The notes below the pieces were generated by a model, which was not told where the DNA came from, ran no database searches, and saw nothing but the letters and a program-made list of their open reading frames with translations. DNA of 57,133 nucleotides from Acidobacteriota bacterium (GTDB taxonomy: Bacteria > Acidobacteriota > Blastocatellia > Pyrinomonadales > Pyrinomonadaceae): positions 1-57,133 of the forward strand of contig JAEZIT010000091.1 of the NCBI GenBank assembly GCA_023436495.1. The letters are read 5' to 3'. This document shows positions 1 to 8,741 of this stretch, piece by piece. Made by a program: the position numbers and the translations under genes. Numbering within the stretch: position 1 is the stretch's first letter; every line of letters starts with the position of its first letter.

Positions 1-119
1 TCCGAGGCCGTCGCGGCAAGTGCCGTCTGGACCTGAGGGTTGCCGGCAATGTCGATCGTCTGGTCGACACCCGCATTGACGACCGGTGCCTGATTGACAG
101 CCCCCTGTAAGGTCGCGGC
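1..119 (-). repeat. Perfect 119-bp direct repeat, copy B (identical to 2593-2711)
   Basis: Bases 1-119 match 2593-2711 exactly; the match breaks at 120 versus 2712 and cannot be followed past base 1. It covers the end of one sandwich domain and the start of the next PKD domain (residues 1792-1831 repeat residues 928-967). Other modules at equivalent positions are clearly diverged at DNA level. Confidence 0.95.
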
Positions 120-3100
120 CTGAAGAGTTACATTAGAGCCCGATCCAAGCCGGATGTGCTGGATCCAACGAATTGTAAGGGTCTGGCCCGCGGATGCAGC
201 TTTATACGGAATAGTGTAGACAACTTGTGCCTTTGGTGTAGGTGCGGTTCCGGTAACCGACGTATCCATATATGGAGAAGCGCTTCCATCGCTCAGGTAC
301 GCTTCTAAACGCCCGGTGGCTTCGAACGTCCCTAAATAAAGTTTGAGCGTTCTTAAGTTCGTGTCCGCCGGGACTGTGAATTGAAATCCATCTTCTATGC
401 CAAGCACAAAGACGGCGTCTATCGTATTGGAAACATTGGCAGTTGGGGTGCCGTCATTCCAGCTAAATGCCGTAATGCTGGTCGAGTAGGGCGTGGCCGG
501 GTTACTTATAGTTGTGAAGTTACTGATCTGTGTTCCACCAGAGGATTTATGATTAAATGCGGTTCCTGTTCCCCCAAACCCCCAGTGGGCCCAATCCAAA
601 TTGCCTTCGGTTGTAAGGTTTACGCTCGCCGGAGCGACAACTTGGCTGCCGCTGATCGATCCGGAGCCGCCGGGGTTGTTTACCAGCACGATCACGTGGT
701 CGTTTGCGGTCAACTGCCCATCGTTTGCGGTGAGTCTCAGGACGTAAACGCCCGCAAGATCGGCTGTCATTGTCGTAACGGCGGCGCTCGCGTTTCCAAA
801 GACTACATTGCCCGGCCCGCTGACCTTGGTCCAAGCCGAAGTCACGTTCGGTGGCGCCGGAAGGCCGTCATCCGTGATGTTCCCGTTTAGGTTGATGACG
901 CTATTGACGTTGCCCGAGGTATCGGCGCCCGCGTTTACGACTGGCGGCTGATTGGCAGGTACGACAACTCCCTGAAGCGTAGCAGCCTGAAGTGTGACAT
1001 TGCTGAACTGCGGATCAAAACCAGCCACATTAGTCCATTTAATGGTCAATGTTTGACCAGCAGACGCCGCGGAATAAACGATAGTGAATACTGCGTTCGT
1101 TGCCCCTGTCTGATTCGACAGCGATGTATCGACAAGTGGTGAAGAACTTCCGTCACTGAGGGTAGCTTCGAGGCGTCCAGTGCATTTGAACGCCCCGACA
1201 TATAACTTCAGCGTCTTGCTGGAGGTATCAGCCGGGACAGTTAAATGGAAGCCATTTCCCGGGTTAAACACAAACACTCCATCAGCGGTGTTTCCCGACG
1301 ACGTTGGTGTGCCGTCGGTCCAGTTGTAATTGATGGCACCATTAAACCCACTAGTCGCATCGGGCCCGATCCTTGTAAAATTGCTGATCTGATTACTGCC
1401 GGATTTATGGTTGAATGCCGAGGGGTTGGCTCCCAAACCCCAATGAGCCCAATCTCCTGTTCCCTCAGTTGTTAAATTCACACTTGCCGGCGATCCCGTT
1501 TGACTTCCCGTCAGAGTCCCCGAGCCGCTGGGGTTATTGACGACGACCTGGATGTCGTCGCTGGCGGCCAGGGTGCCGTCATTTGCCGTCAGCCGGAGAA
1601 CATACACCCCGGCAAGGTCCATCGTGGCCGTCGTGTCGACGGCTGCCGCATTGCCGAACACGACATTGCCCGGGCCGCTTATCTTTGTCCACGCGGTCGT
1701 CACGTTCGGCGGTGCGGGAAGCCCGTCGTCGGTGACCGTGCCGTCAAGGCTGATGGCCGTGTTGACGTTGCCCGAGGTGTCCGCTCCGGCATTGACCGCG
1801 GGCGGCTGGTTGACCGGTGCCGCCACGCCCTGAAGCGTCGCCGCCTGGAATGTGACGTTGCTGAACTGCGGGTCGAACCCGGCGTCGTTCGTCCATTTGA
1901 CGGTCAATGCCTGCCCGGCCGAAGCGGCCTTGTAGTTCAGTGTGTAAAAGGCATTGGTGGCCGCTGTCTGGTTCGACAGCGAGGTGTCGACGAACGGGAC
2001 GGCACTGCCGTCGCTCAATACGGCCTCGAGCTTGCCCGTCGCCTTGAATGCCCCGAGATAGAGCCTCAGGGTCCTGATGTTCGTGTCGGCCGGGACCGTT
2101 ATCTGGAAGCCGTTGCCCGGGCCAAAGGCAAAGACCCCGTAAGGGGCGGTCGCCGAGGCGGTCGGCGTCCCGTCCGTCCAGCTGTATGTGACGGCACTCT
2201 GGAAGCCTTGTGTGGTGGCCGGCCCGATCCTCGTGAAATTGCTGATCTGGGTGCCGCCCGTCGTCTTGTGGTTAAAGGCCGTTGCGGATTCCCCGAGCCC
2301 CCAGTGGGCCCAGTCGGAGGTGCCTTCGGCCGTCAGGTTGAGGCTTGCCGGAGAAACGGTCTGGCTGCCCGAAATGCTGCCGCCGAGCGTGCTGTCGTTG
2401 ACCGTCACGGTCACGTCGTCGGTCGATTGAAGGGCACTGTCCGAGGCCGTCAGCCGGAGGACATAGATGCCCGAAGCGGTGAATGTCGCCGTCGTCGAAA
2501 GAGCGTTGGCGTTGCCGAAGGTGACGGTGCCCGGGCCGCTCATCTTGCTCCACGTTGTTGTGAGCTGGGCCGGCGGGTTCGGCAATCCGTCGTCCGAGGC
2601 CGTCGCGGCAAGTGCCGTCTGGACCTGAGGGTTGCCGGCAATGTCGATCGTCTGGTCGACACCCGCATTGACGACCGGTGCCTGATTGACAGCCCCCTGT
2701 AAGGTCGCGGCTTGTAACGATATATTTCCTACTGGGTAAACCACAGCATCAGTGCTGAGCCTTACGATCAAGCTTTGCCCGGGAGACGCGGCCCGGAAAC
2801 TTATAGTATAAATTCCGCCTGCCCCACTGGAATTGAAAGGCGCGCTTAAAGAAGTGTCGACAAATGGTGAAGTACTGTTGTCGGTTAATTCCGCTTCAAG
2901 ACGCGCAGTTGAACGCCAAACGCCGGCATATATTTTCAAGGTTTTTTGCGACGTGTCTGCGGGAACCACCAGCTGATATCCGTTTCCGAGTCCTGACACA
3001 AAGACCCCGGACAATGTGCCGGCCGCCGATGTCGTCGGTGTTCCGTCAGTCCATGAATACAAAGTCGGAGTTGGGTTGCTCGTGTGGCGAAAGGCAGTGG

Positions 3101-5495
3101 CGGTCCCGATCGGCGTGAAGTTGTTTATTTGTGATGTGACCCCGGACTTGTGGTCAAAGCTGTTAAGGTCGACCAGACCCCAGTGAACCCAGTCAAGCGT
3201 TCCTTCACTAGTTAGATCGACATTGCTTCCCGGCGTGCTGACAGCTGCAGATAGTGATCCGGTTGGTGTACTCGTGTTCACTATAACCCTCACATCATCG
3301 CTGGCCGACATCGCACCGTCGTCGGCTGATAATCTCAAAATGTAAACTCCTGGAGCCGTAAATGACGCTGTGGTCGTTGACTGGCTGGCGTTACCGAAGG
3401 AAACAGTTCCCGGCCCGCTGAATTTCGACCATAAAACAGTAACATTCGGCGGCGCGGGCAACCCATCATCGGATACGTTCCCCGCAAGGGTTGCCTGCGC
3501 TGACACGTCAATAGTCTGATCCGTGCCGGCAACTACGACGGGTGGAAGATTTGTGACACCTCCACCGGATTGAGTCACCGTGAAGAGATGACCGCCAATT
3601 GTCATTGTGCCGGTCCGATCGCCGCTCGCCGAATTATCAGCCACCGAATACAATACGGTACCATTGCCGCTTCCGCTTCCTGGACTTGTAACGGTTATCC
3701 ATGGAACATTGCTCGATGCAGTCCACGCACATCCCGTCGATGTAAGATTTACAGAGCCGCTGCCGCCGGCGATCGGGAAACTCTGTGAGGTCGTAGCGAG
3801 GGTGTGAGCAACCTCTGTGCTTGCGCTGCTGTAACTGGTACCGCAGGAAAGCGGCTCGGTAACTACGTCGGCGAAATCCACAGGAATCGATTGACTTAAG
3901 AAGTCACCTGTAAGCTGCCGCTGAAAATGTATATGATCCCCACACATATTGTGAGAACCGTTGGTTGCACCGGTGTGTCCTTGGCGTGCGATATACTGTC
4001 CTTGGCATACGTTCGTACCCACGACGGTCTGGACTGAATTTGCCTGAAGGTGTGCAAAGCTGGAATAGGTTCCGTCTGCATGGGCGATAACTACGACATT
4101 ACCGAGATACATGCCTCCGCACGTACTTGTCGAATAATCAGGGCAATCCGTATCAACGAAATTGCAGGTCAGCGTATCGCTCGCATAAACAACGAGTCCA
4201 TCAGCAGAAGCCAGCGCGTGGGCGTTTATCGGCGCTTCAAAATCGTACGCAAATCGAAGCGTTTCAAAGTGAGCGGTAAGACCGCAACTCCCAGGCGCCG
4301 CATAGCCTTCGCCGCCCTGGACCATCGTTGAACTCAGTGCCGGAAGATTATAATTTACAACGGTTGACCCGATCGAAAGTTCCTTCCCGGTCCAATCCAC
4401 ATATTTCCACGATGTACCGGTTGGAGTTATGGTTCGCAGAACAGCTCCGCGCCTGACCACCCCCATAACCTGCCCAGTGCCCACCCGGAGTACATTTCCG
4501 GACGCCGCGTTTAGGAACGTGATATTACTCACGTTCATCAGGTCTTCCCCTTGTATTTGATGAATGCCATCGGGTGCAATAGTTCGAAATCTCCGTGCAC
4601 TCGTCGATCGGTCAAAAGCATTCGACAGAAAATCAATAACCGGGCGCTTGTTGCTCTCAATTACCGGAAACCCGGCGGCATTAGCCCGAAAATTGGTGGT
4701 CCGGCTGTCAATATTGATATGACCTGGCAATAATTCAGGCTCAAGATTCTCGGAGCTTTCCCTTGTGAGACTGTCTGCATTTGCTTCCGGCCCCCATTCG
4801 ACAAACTTTGCAAACGCATTCTTTACGTCATACGGCGAGCCGACGGATAGCTGTTTGTCCTTTGCATGGGAATAAAAAAAATTAACTCCTGTACCATCGT
4901 CGGTCCAATTAACGATCTCGGGATAAATATCGGACTGTGCCTGAATAGTTTCGATACCCGTTCCAAGGTCTACTGTGGCTAAGCCGAAGGCTGTTCCTTC
5001 GGCAAACGTCAAGGCGATCTTTGAATCGTCCGCCGGCGAAAAAGCCGCTGACATAACAACACGCCGAGAGATGAGCACTTTCACCTTCGACACTAGATTT
5101 TCCAGATATAGAGCGCCTGTCGGACGGCCATTCTTCAGCGGGGAATAAAGTAGTAACTGACGGTCCCTAGATAGCCCAAATGCCTTGAAGACAGGCATTG
5201 TAGTTCTCAACCACTCGATCTGCACAGAAGATGTCTCTTCATTCACCCAGAAAGCCTGACCGTTTACGGCTCCGACAAAGGGTAATGCGAGAGATCCTCC
5301 GAATTTATCGCGGGACGATAAAAAGTCTGATGCCTGGTGCCTTACAAGGACATCGAATGCCTTACTGATATCGACTTCGTCGATTTGGGGTGAGGCGCCA
5401 GAGCCGGAAGCGGGCACGAAAAGCGCGGACGATACTATTAAAATAAAAACTAAAATTAACTTCCCGATTGTGCGTTGTGTTGTGAAAGATGGCAT
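1..5495 (-). CDS. Giant secreted M23 peptidase / BACON / tandem-module protein (C-terminus outside window)
   Basis: A single open frame of 1831 codons runs from ATG at 5495 to the window edge without a stop. A GGGAG ribosome site lies 6 nt before the ATG. Residues 1-34 form a signal peptide (basic start, hydrophobic core). About residues 40-360 contain PD40/TolB-like strands. An M23 (LytM-like) peptidase domain covers about 395-545, with likely zinc ligands H409, D418 and the HIH motif at 521-523. A BACON-type beta domain covers about 566-645. From about 648 follow modules of 286-289 residues, each a PKD/REJ-like Ig domain plus a sandwich domain marked by DWAHWG. The protein is probably exported and binds or remodels the cell wall or glycan. 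It lies downstream of the polysaccharide operon in the same direction but has its own 132-nt leader. The total length is unknown. Confidence 0.9.
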   Translation of the reverse strand, partial: MPSFTTQRTIGKLILVFILIVSSALFVPASGSGASPQIDEVDISKAFDVLVRHQASDFLSSRDKFGGSLALPFVGAVNGQAFWVNEETSSVQIEWLRTTMPVFKAFGLSRDRQLLLYSPLKNGRPTGALYLENLVSKVKVLISRRVVMSAAFSPADDSKIALTFAEGTAFGLATVDLGTGIETIQAQSDIYPEIVNWTDDGTGVNFFYSHAKDKQLSVGSPYDVKNAFAKFVEWGPEANADSLTRESSENLEPELLPGHINIDSRTTNFRANAAGFPVIESNKRPVIDFLSNAFDRSTSARRFRTIAPDGIHQIQGEDLMNVSNITFLNAASGNVLRVGTGQVMGVVRRGAVLRTITPTGTSWKYVDWTGKELSIGSTVVNYNLPALSSTMVQGGEGYAAPGSCGLTAHFETLRFAYDFEAPINAHALASADGLVVYASDTLTCNFVDTDCPDYSTSTCGGMYLGNVVVIAHADGTYSSFAHLQANSVQTVVGTNVCQGQYIARQGHTGATNGSHNMCGDHIHFQRQLTGDFLSQSIPVDFADVVTEPLSCGTSYSSASTEVAHTLATTSQSFPIAGGSGSVNLTSTGCAWTASSNVPWITVTSPGSGSGNGTVLYSVADNSASGDRTGTMTIGGHLFTVTQSGGGVTNLPPVVVAGTDQTIDVSAQATLAGNVSDDGLPAPPNVTVLWSKFSGPGTVSFGNASQSTTTASFTAPGVYILRLSADDGAMSASDDVRVIVNTSTPTGSLSAAVSTPGSNVDLTSEGTLDWVHWGLVDLNSFDHKSGVTSQINNFTPIGTATAFRHTSNPTPTLYSWTDGTPTTSAAGTLSGVFVSGLGNGYQLVVPADTSQKTLKIYAGVWRSTARLEAELTDNSTSPFVDTSLSAPFNSSGAGGIYTISFRAASPGQSLIVRLSTDAVVYPVGNISLQAATLQGAVNQAPVVNAGVDQTIDIAGNPQVQTALAATASDDGLPNPPAQLTTTWSKMSGPGTVTFGNANALSTTATFTASGIYVLRLTASDSALQSTDDVTVTVNDSTLGGSISGSQTVSPASLNLTAEGTSDWAHWGLGESATAFNHKTTGGTQISNFTRIGPATTQGFQSAVTYSWTDGTPTASATAPYGVFAFGPGNGFQITVPADTNIRTLRLYLGAFKATGKLEAVLSDGSAVPFVDTSLSNQTAATNAFYTLNYKAASAGQALTVKWTNDAGFDPQFSNVTFQAATLQGVAAPVNQPPAVNAGADTSGNVNTAISLDGTVTDDGLPAPPNVTTAWTKISGPGNVVFGNAAAVDTTATMDLAGVYVLRLTANDGTLAASDDIQVVVNNPSGSGTLTGSQTGSPASVNLTTEGTGDWAHWGLGANPSAFNHKSGSNQISNFTRIGPDATSGFNGAINYNWTDGTPTSSGNTADGVFVFNPGNGFHLTVPADTSSKTLKLYVGAFKCTGRLEATLSDGSSSPLVDTSLSNQTGATNAVFTIVYSAASAGQTLTIKWTNVAGFDPQFSNVTLQAATLQGVVVPANQPPVVNAGADTSGNVNSVINLNGNITDDGLPAPPNVTSAWTKVSGPGNVVFGNASAAVTTMTADLAGVYVLRLTANDGQLTANDHVIVLVNNPGGSGSISGSQVVAPASVNLTTEGNLDWAHWGFGGTGTAFNHKSSGGTQISNFTTISNPATPYSTSITAFSWNDGTPTANVSNTIDAVFVLGIEDGFQFTVPADTNLRTLKLYLGTFEATGRLEAYLSDGSASPYMDTSVTGTAPTPKAQVVYTIPYKAASAGQTLTIRWIQHIRLGSGSNVTLQAATLQGAVNQAPVVNAGVDQTIDIAGNPQVQTALAATAS
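104..970 (-). repeat. Module 4 of the tandem PKD-sandwich array
   Basis: Encodes about residues 1509-1797 with the same motif order (GADTSGNVN, GPGNVVFGNA, DWAHWG, FNHK, ISNFT, WNDGTPT, VPADTN, LKLYLG, QAATLQG). Composition is AT-richer than module 2. A fifth module begins at base 103 and runs out of the window. Confidence 0.75.
971..1828 (-). repeat. Module 3 of the tandem array (composition switches inside)
   Basis: Encodes about residues 1223-1508; 858 bp against 867-868 bp for its neighbours. Its PKD half (about 1505-1828) shares the G/C-ending codons of module 2. Its sandwich half (about 971-1505) uses A/T-ending codons. The switch occurs close to the domain boundary, near the codons for NNPSGSG. 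Confidence 0.75.
1829..2696 (-). repeat. Module 2 of the tandem PKD-sandwich array (GC-rich)
   Basis: Encodes about residues 934-1222. The same order of motifs is present: VDQTIDIAG, GPGTVTFGNA, DWAHWG, FNHK, ISNFTRIG, YSWTDGTPT, VPADTN, LEAVLSDGS, AASAGQ and QAATLQG. Nearly every codon ends in G or C, unlike modules 1 and 4, so this copy looks compositionally foreign to the rest of the gene. Confidence 0.8.
2593..2711 (-). repeat. Perfect 119-bp direct repeat, copy A
   Basis: Partner of bases 1-119, spaced 2592 bp away, which is three modules (868 + 858 + 867 bp with small shifts). The right edge of identity, 2711/2712, coincides with the edge of the GC-rich codon block, as expected for a recent recombination endpoint. 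Confidence 0.95.
2697..3553 (-). repeat. Module 1 of the tandem PKD-sandwich array
   Basis: First and most divergent copy, encoding about residues 648-933 of the giant protein. It starts with a PKD/REJ-like domain (GTDQTIDV, then a GPGTVSFGNAS core). It continues with the sandwich domain, where the usual DWAHWG reads DWVHWG, followed by YSWTDGTPT, VPADTS and QAATLQG. Codon use is mixed and AT-richer than in module 2. Confidence 0.8.
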
Positions 5496-5579
5496 AAAAT
5501 TCTCCCGTGCGATCGGTTGTGTGAGCTCAAGCTGAATCTGGACCAAGCAAAAGTGGACACGTTACTATCTGCCGAAGCA

Positions 5580-5607
5580 ATAATAAGAAATGGCGCGTTT
5601 CTACAAA
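5580..5607 (-). promoter_or_regulatory. Possible sigma70-like promoter for the M23 repeat protein
   Basis: On the minus strand TTTGTA (5607-5602), a 16-nt spacer and TATTAT (5585-5580) lie about 85 nt upstream of the ATG at 5495. This is a fair match to -35/-10 elements in the only sizeable gap before the gene. It is pattern matching only, and promoter consensus in this lineage is poorly known to me. Confidence 0.25.
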
Positions 5608-5626
5608 ACTCGGAATAATTTTCGAG
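5605..5626 (-). terminator. Weak terminator-like hairpin after rfbG-like gene
   Basis: Just past the stop codon at 5628, the minus strand reads CTCG, a 10-nt loop, CGAG and then TTTT. The stem has only four pairs, so termination would be weak. It overlaps the proposed -35 of the next gene. Confidence 0.2.
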
Positions 5627-5627
5627 G

Positions 5628-6644
5628 TCAGTTAACGGAAAGAACTGATCCGACACCGTATTGGCGGCTTTTCGTCGTAAGGTAACCCTCGTACCATTTT
5701 ATGGTCTCCTCAAGGCCTTCTTTGCGTTCGTATTCGGGTTTCCAGCCAAGGAGGTTCTGCGCCTTTGTGCAGTCGAGGTATTGGTCGCGGATCTCATTCG
5801 TCGCCTGATTCTGAATAATAGGTTCTAACGACCGTTTATTCATGACGCCGAGAATCTCGTCGACCAATTCCAGCACCGTGACGGGCTGGCCGTATCCGAA
5901 ATTGAATGCTTCGCCGTTAATGCGGTCATTGGGCATCATTTCGGCGAGTTTAAGGTAACCGTCAACTGCATTTCGAACGTAGAAATAATCACGAACCAAC
6001 TTTCCGTCGCTGCGGACGATCGGCCGTTCGTTCAGAAGTGCCGACATGATCGTGCCGGGCACAAGACGGTTAAAGCTCAGATCGCCGCCGCCGAATAGGT
6101 TAACGCAGCGCGTGATTGTGATCGGCATCCCGTAGCTGTGAAAATACGATTGAGCAATAAGGTCCGCACACGATTTCGAAACGTCGTAGGGGAAGCGGCC
6201 TTGAAGAGCCATATCTTCCTTATAGGGGAGATTTTCGTGTGAGCCGTAAGCTTTATCGCTTGAAGCGACCAGGATCCTCTCGACGAGCCTAGGGCAAACC
6301 CTGCACGCCTCAAGCAGATTCCAGGTTCCGCGGACATTGGATTCGAACGTGGACAGTGCCGATCGCGTAGCGGTCCCAACGATGGTCTGCGCAGCGAGAT
6401 GAAATACCGTATCGATCTCGAATTCATTTATCGTCCGAAGTAGAAGTTGGTAGTCTTCAAGCTGTCCATGTACTATATTTGCTCGGCCGATATCACCAGA
6501 CGCGATAAGCTTGCTGCCCGGTGTCCAATCCCGAACGAGAACCGTCACGTCCGCACCTTTCCCGATCAATTCCTCGACCAGCCACGAGCCTAAAAGACCC
6601 GATGCCCCTGTCACAAAAACTTTTCTGCGCTGCCAAAATCCCAT
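5628..6644 (-). CDS. rfbG: CDP-glucose 4,6-dehydratase-like NAD-dependent SDR
   Basis: Extended short-chain dehydrogenase of 338 residues, predicted to convert CDP-glucose to CDP-4-keto-6-deoxyglucose. The NAD-binding glycine motif GASGLLG is at residues 13-19. The SSDKAYG segment and the catalytic YDVSK (YxxxK) follow, and the KAQNLLGWKP tail is typical of sugar-nucleotide SDRs. I chose ATG 6644 because its A is shared with the TAA of the upstream cytidylyltransferase gene (TAATG); an earlier in-frame ATG at 6695 would overlap that gene by 52 nt. The rfbF-rfbG pairing supports CDP-glucose as substrate rather than another nucleotide sugar. Reaction assigned by family and neighbour. Confidence 0.85.
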   Translation of the reverse strand: MGFWQRRKVFVTGASGLLGSWLVEELIGKGADVTVLVRDWTPGSKLIASGDIGRANIVHGQLEDYQLLLRTINEFEIDTVFHLAAQTIVGTATRSALSTFESNVRGTWNLLEACRVCPRLVERILVASSDKAYGSHENLPYKEDMALQGRFPYDVSKSCADLIAQSYFHSYGMPITITRCVNLFGGGDLSFNRLVPGTIMSALLNERPIVRSDGKLVRDYFYVRNAVDGYLKLAEMMPNDRINGEAFNFGYGQPVTVLELVDEILGVMNKRSLEPIIQNQATNEIRDQYLDCTKAQNLLGWKPEYERKEGLEETIKWYEGYLTTKSRQYGVGSVLSVN

Positions 6645-7447
6645 TAAACGATCTCCGAAAATTGCTGTTTTTCTGTGGATAACCACGTCGCCCATGGGGC
6701 ATTACCGGAATGCCAAAGGGTCTCAAGTTGTTGTTTTTCACGCAGTGTGTCCATCGGCTGCCAAAATCCTTCGTGACGAAAGGCCAGCAGTTCACCATCC
6801 GCTGCGAGGTTTTCGAGCGCTTCACGCTCAAGCACGGTATCATCTCCGCTAAGGTAATCCAGTACTTCAGGCTCGAATACAAAAAAGCCTCCGTTAATCC
6901 AGCCTTCGTCCACCTGCGATTTTTCGGAGAACCTGCAAACTTTGTCACCGTTCATGACCAGGGCACCGAACCTTGCGGGCGGCCTAACCGCCGTAACGGT
7001 CGCCAGTTTTCCGTGCGATCGGTGGAACTCGACGAGTGACGCGATATCTACATTCCCGACGCCGTCGCCGTAGGTGACCAGGAAGGTTGAATCTTGAAGC
7101 CACTTTCGGAGGCGGCGAAGGCGGCCGCCGGTCATGGTGTCGATCCCCGTATCAATCATTCCAACTCGCCAGTCAAGGCCGTTTCTGCTTACGACATCGC
7201 AGGAACCACTTTGGAGATCGATAAAGTAATCATTGGACCTCGTTGTGTAACTGTGAAAGTATTCCTTTATATAGTCACCCTTGTAGCCGCATGCAACAAG
7301 AAAATCCTTGAAACCATGCGTGGCGTAGATCTTCATGATGTGCCAAAGCATCGGCTTACCGCCGATCTCGACCATTGGTTTAGGCCGTATTGTGGTTTCC
7401 TCGGATAGCCGCGTGCCAAGGCCGCCGGCTAGAATTACAACTTTCAT
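6644..7447 (-). CDS. rfbF: Glucose-1-phosphate cytidylyltransferase
   Basis: Nucleotidyltransferase of 267 residues that makes CDP-glucose from CTP and glucose 1-phosphate. The signature AGGLGTRLSEET with IRPKPM is at residues 7-24. The YGDGVGN segment (metal/nucleotide site) and GFWQPMDTLREK near the C-terminus are typical of RfbF and differ from the glucose-1-phosphate thymidylyltransferases. Length fits the family (about 257). Its ATG overlaps the stop of the upstream methyltransferase gene by 4 nt (ATGA), and its stop overlaps the rfbG start by 1 nt, so the three are almost surely co-translated. Confidence 0.93.
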   Translation of the reverse strand: MKVVILAGGLGTRLSEETTIRPKPMVEIGGKPMLWHIMKIYATHGFKDFLVACGYKGDYIKEYFHSYTTRSNDYFIDLQSGSCDVVSRNGLDWRVGMIDTGIDTMTGGRLRRLRKWLQDSTFLVTYGDGVGNVDIASLVEFHRSHGKLATVTAVRPPARFGALVMNGDKVCRFSEKSQVDEGWINGGFFVFEPEVLDYLSGDDTVLEREALENLAADGELLAFRHEGFWQPMDTLREKQQLETLWHSGNAPWATWLSTEKQQFSEIV

Positions 7448-8739
7448 TGTTCGATGATCCTCGGTTCCGGAATCGGAATAATGAATTTCCCGCCGCGGGA
7501 TTTATATTCCGCTTGCTGCTGCATTATCTCGTCGGCGAAATTCCAAGCGAGTATCAGCAGATAATCAGGCTGTACCATTAGCACTTCAGAGACCGGCTTT
7601 ACAGGCAAATGGGCTCCCGGCGTAAAGAGGCCGACCTTTAACGGATTTTTATCGACGGCAAATGAAACCAGGTTTGTATCGATGCCACAATAGTTAAGCA
7701 GCGTATTCCCTTTCGCCGGAGCTCCGTATGCGGCTACGCTCTTGCCCTGGAGCCGGAGGCTCTCTAAGAGTGTGATAAGGCGCCGACGGCCTGCATCGAC
7801 CTTTGCTGCAAAGCGTTCAAAAAATTCAAAATTGATAAGTCCCAGAGTTGCCTCTTCCGATAAAAGTGCTTGCACGTCCTCGGAATGCTCCGGAAATCTC
7901 TCGCGTTTTCCGGCATAAACGCGAATCGAACCGCCATGAATAGGGAGCCTGTCGACCCGCATGATGGACATTCCAACGGCTTCGAATAATCGGCAAAGTG
8001 AGGTCACCGAAAAGTAGCAGAGGTGTTCGTGATAAACAGTGTCATATTCGATTGATTCAACAAACTCCCGCAAATACGGCACCTCGACGATCACCATCCC
8101 GTTGTCGTCGATCAGATATGAGCATCCGGACAAAAAGTCCCGTGTTTCGTCGACGTGGGCAAGAACGTTATTCCCGATCACGGCCCTTGCCGGGCCATAT
8201 TCGGAACGAATTTGATGTGCGGTCTCCGAATTGAAGAATTGGTTGACCGTATTTACACCGTCCGCGACCGCCATCTCGGCAATATTGGCCGCGGGTTCCA
8301 CACCGAGCGTTCGGACACTGTGGTCCTGGAAACATTTAAGTAGGCGACCGTTGTTACTCGCGACTTCAACAACAAGATCGTCAGGACCGAGACCCAACAG
8401 GTCCGCGACCGTATTAGCGTATTCGCGATTATGGGCGGAAATGGTATCAGAGGTGCCGGTGACGTACAGATAATTGCTGAACATTATCTTGGGGTCGATG
8501 ACATCTGCTAATTGGACGAGCGAACATGTCTCGCAGAAAAAGACGCGGAGCGGATACACGACCTCGGAAGCAAATTCCGCTGGCGACGATAGAAAGGAAT
8601 TTGCCAGCGGCGTGGTTCCAAGGTCTAGGAAAAGCCTCAGCCTTTCTTCGCCACATGCCCGGCATGACGTACGCGTCTTGTAGTTTGCCTGAGGAAGATG
8701 TGGGGCCGACACCGCTCCTGTTTCGTGAGTCGTTATCAT
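7444..8739 (-). CDS. Sugar C-methyltransferase (zinc-binding N-terminus)
   Basis: SAM-dependent methyltransferase of 431 residues in the TylC3/NovU-type NDP-sugar C-methyltransferase family. An N-terminal zinc-ribbon-like domain has C26xxC29 and C69xxC72. The SAM motif VVEVASNNG follows, then the C-terminal domain with the family hallmark YGAPAKGNTLL. Such enzymes add a branched methyl (usually at C3) to 4-keto-6-deoxy nucleotide sugars. Directly upstream of rfbF/rfbG it suggests a CDP-linked branched sugar; that end product is inference. The stop overlaps the rfbF start. Two nucleotides separate it from the upstream GT2 gene. Confidence 0.87.
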   Translation of the reverse strand: MITTHETGAVSAPHLPQANYKTRTSCRACGEERLRLFLDLGTTPLANSFLSSPAEFASEVVYPLRVFFCETCSLVQLADVIDPKIMFSNYLYVTGTSDTISAHNREYANTVADLLGLGPDDLVVEVASNNGRLLKCFQDHSVRTLGVEPAANIAEMAVADGVNTVNQFFNSETAHQIRSEYGPARAVIGNNVLAHVDETRDFLSGCSYLIDDNGMVIVEVPYLREFVESIEYDTVYHEHLCYFSVTSLCRLFEAVGMSIMRVDRLPIHGGSIRVYAGKRERFPEHSEDVQALLSEEATLGLINFEFFERFAAKVDAGRRRLITLLESLRLQGKSVAAYGAPAKGNTLLNYCGIDTNLVSFAVDKNPLKVGLFTPGAHLPVKPVSEVLMVQPDYLLILAWNFADEIMQQQAEYKSRGGKFIIPIPEPRIIEQ

Positions 8740-8741
8740 AT

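Noticed and set aside
1500..2702. A 400-codon plus-strand reading frame across the repeats
   Set aside because: It is a mirror of the GC-rich minus-strand coding block; its residues are mostly Arg/Gly/Val with no domain, and the minus-strand frame encodes clear repeated domains.
1..3553. Regular direct repeats that might suggest a CRISPR array or satellite
   Set aside because: Units of 858-868 bp are in frame and encode protein domains; there are no short repeats with spacers.
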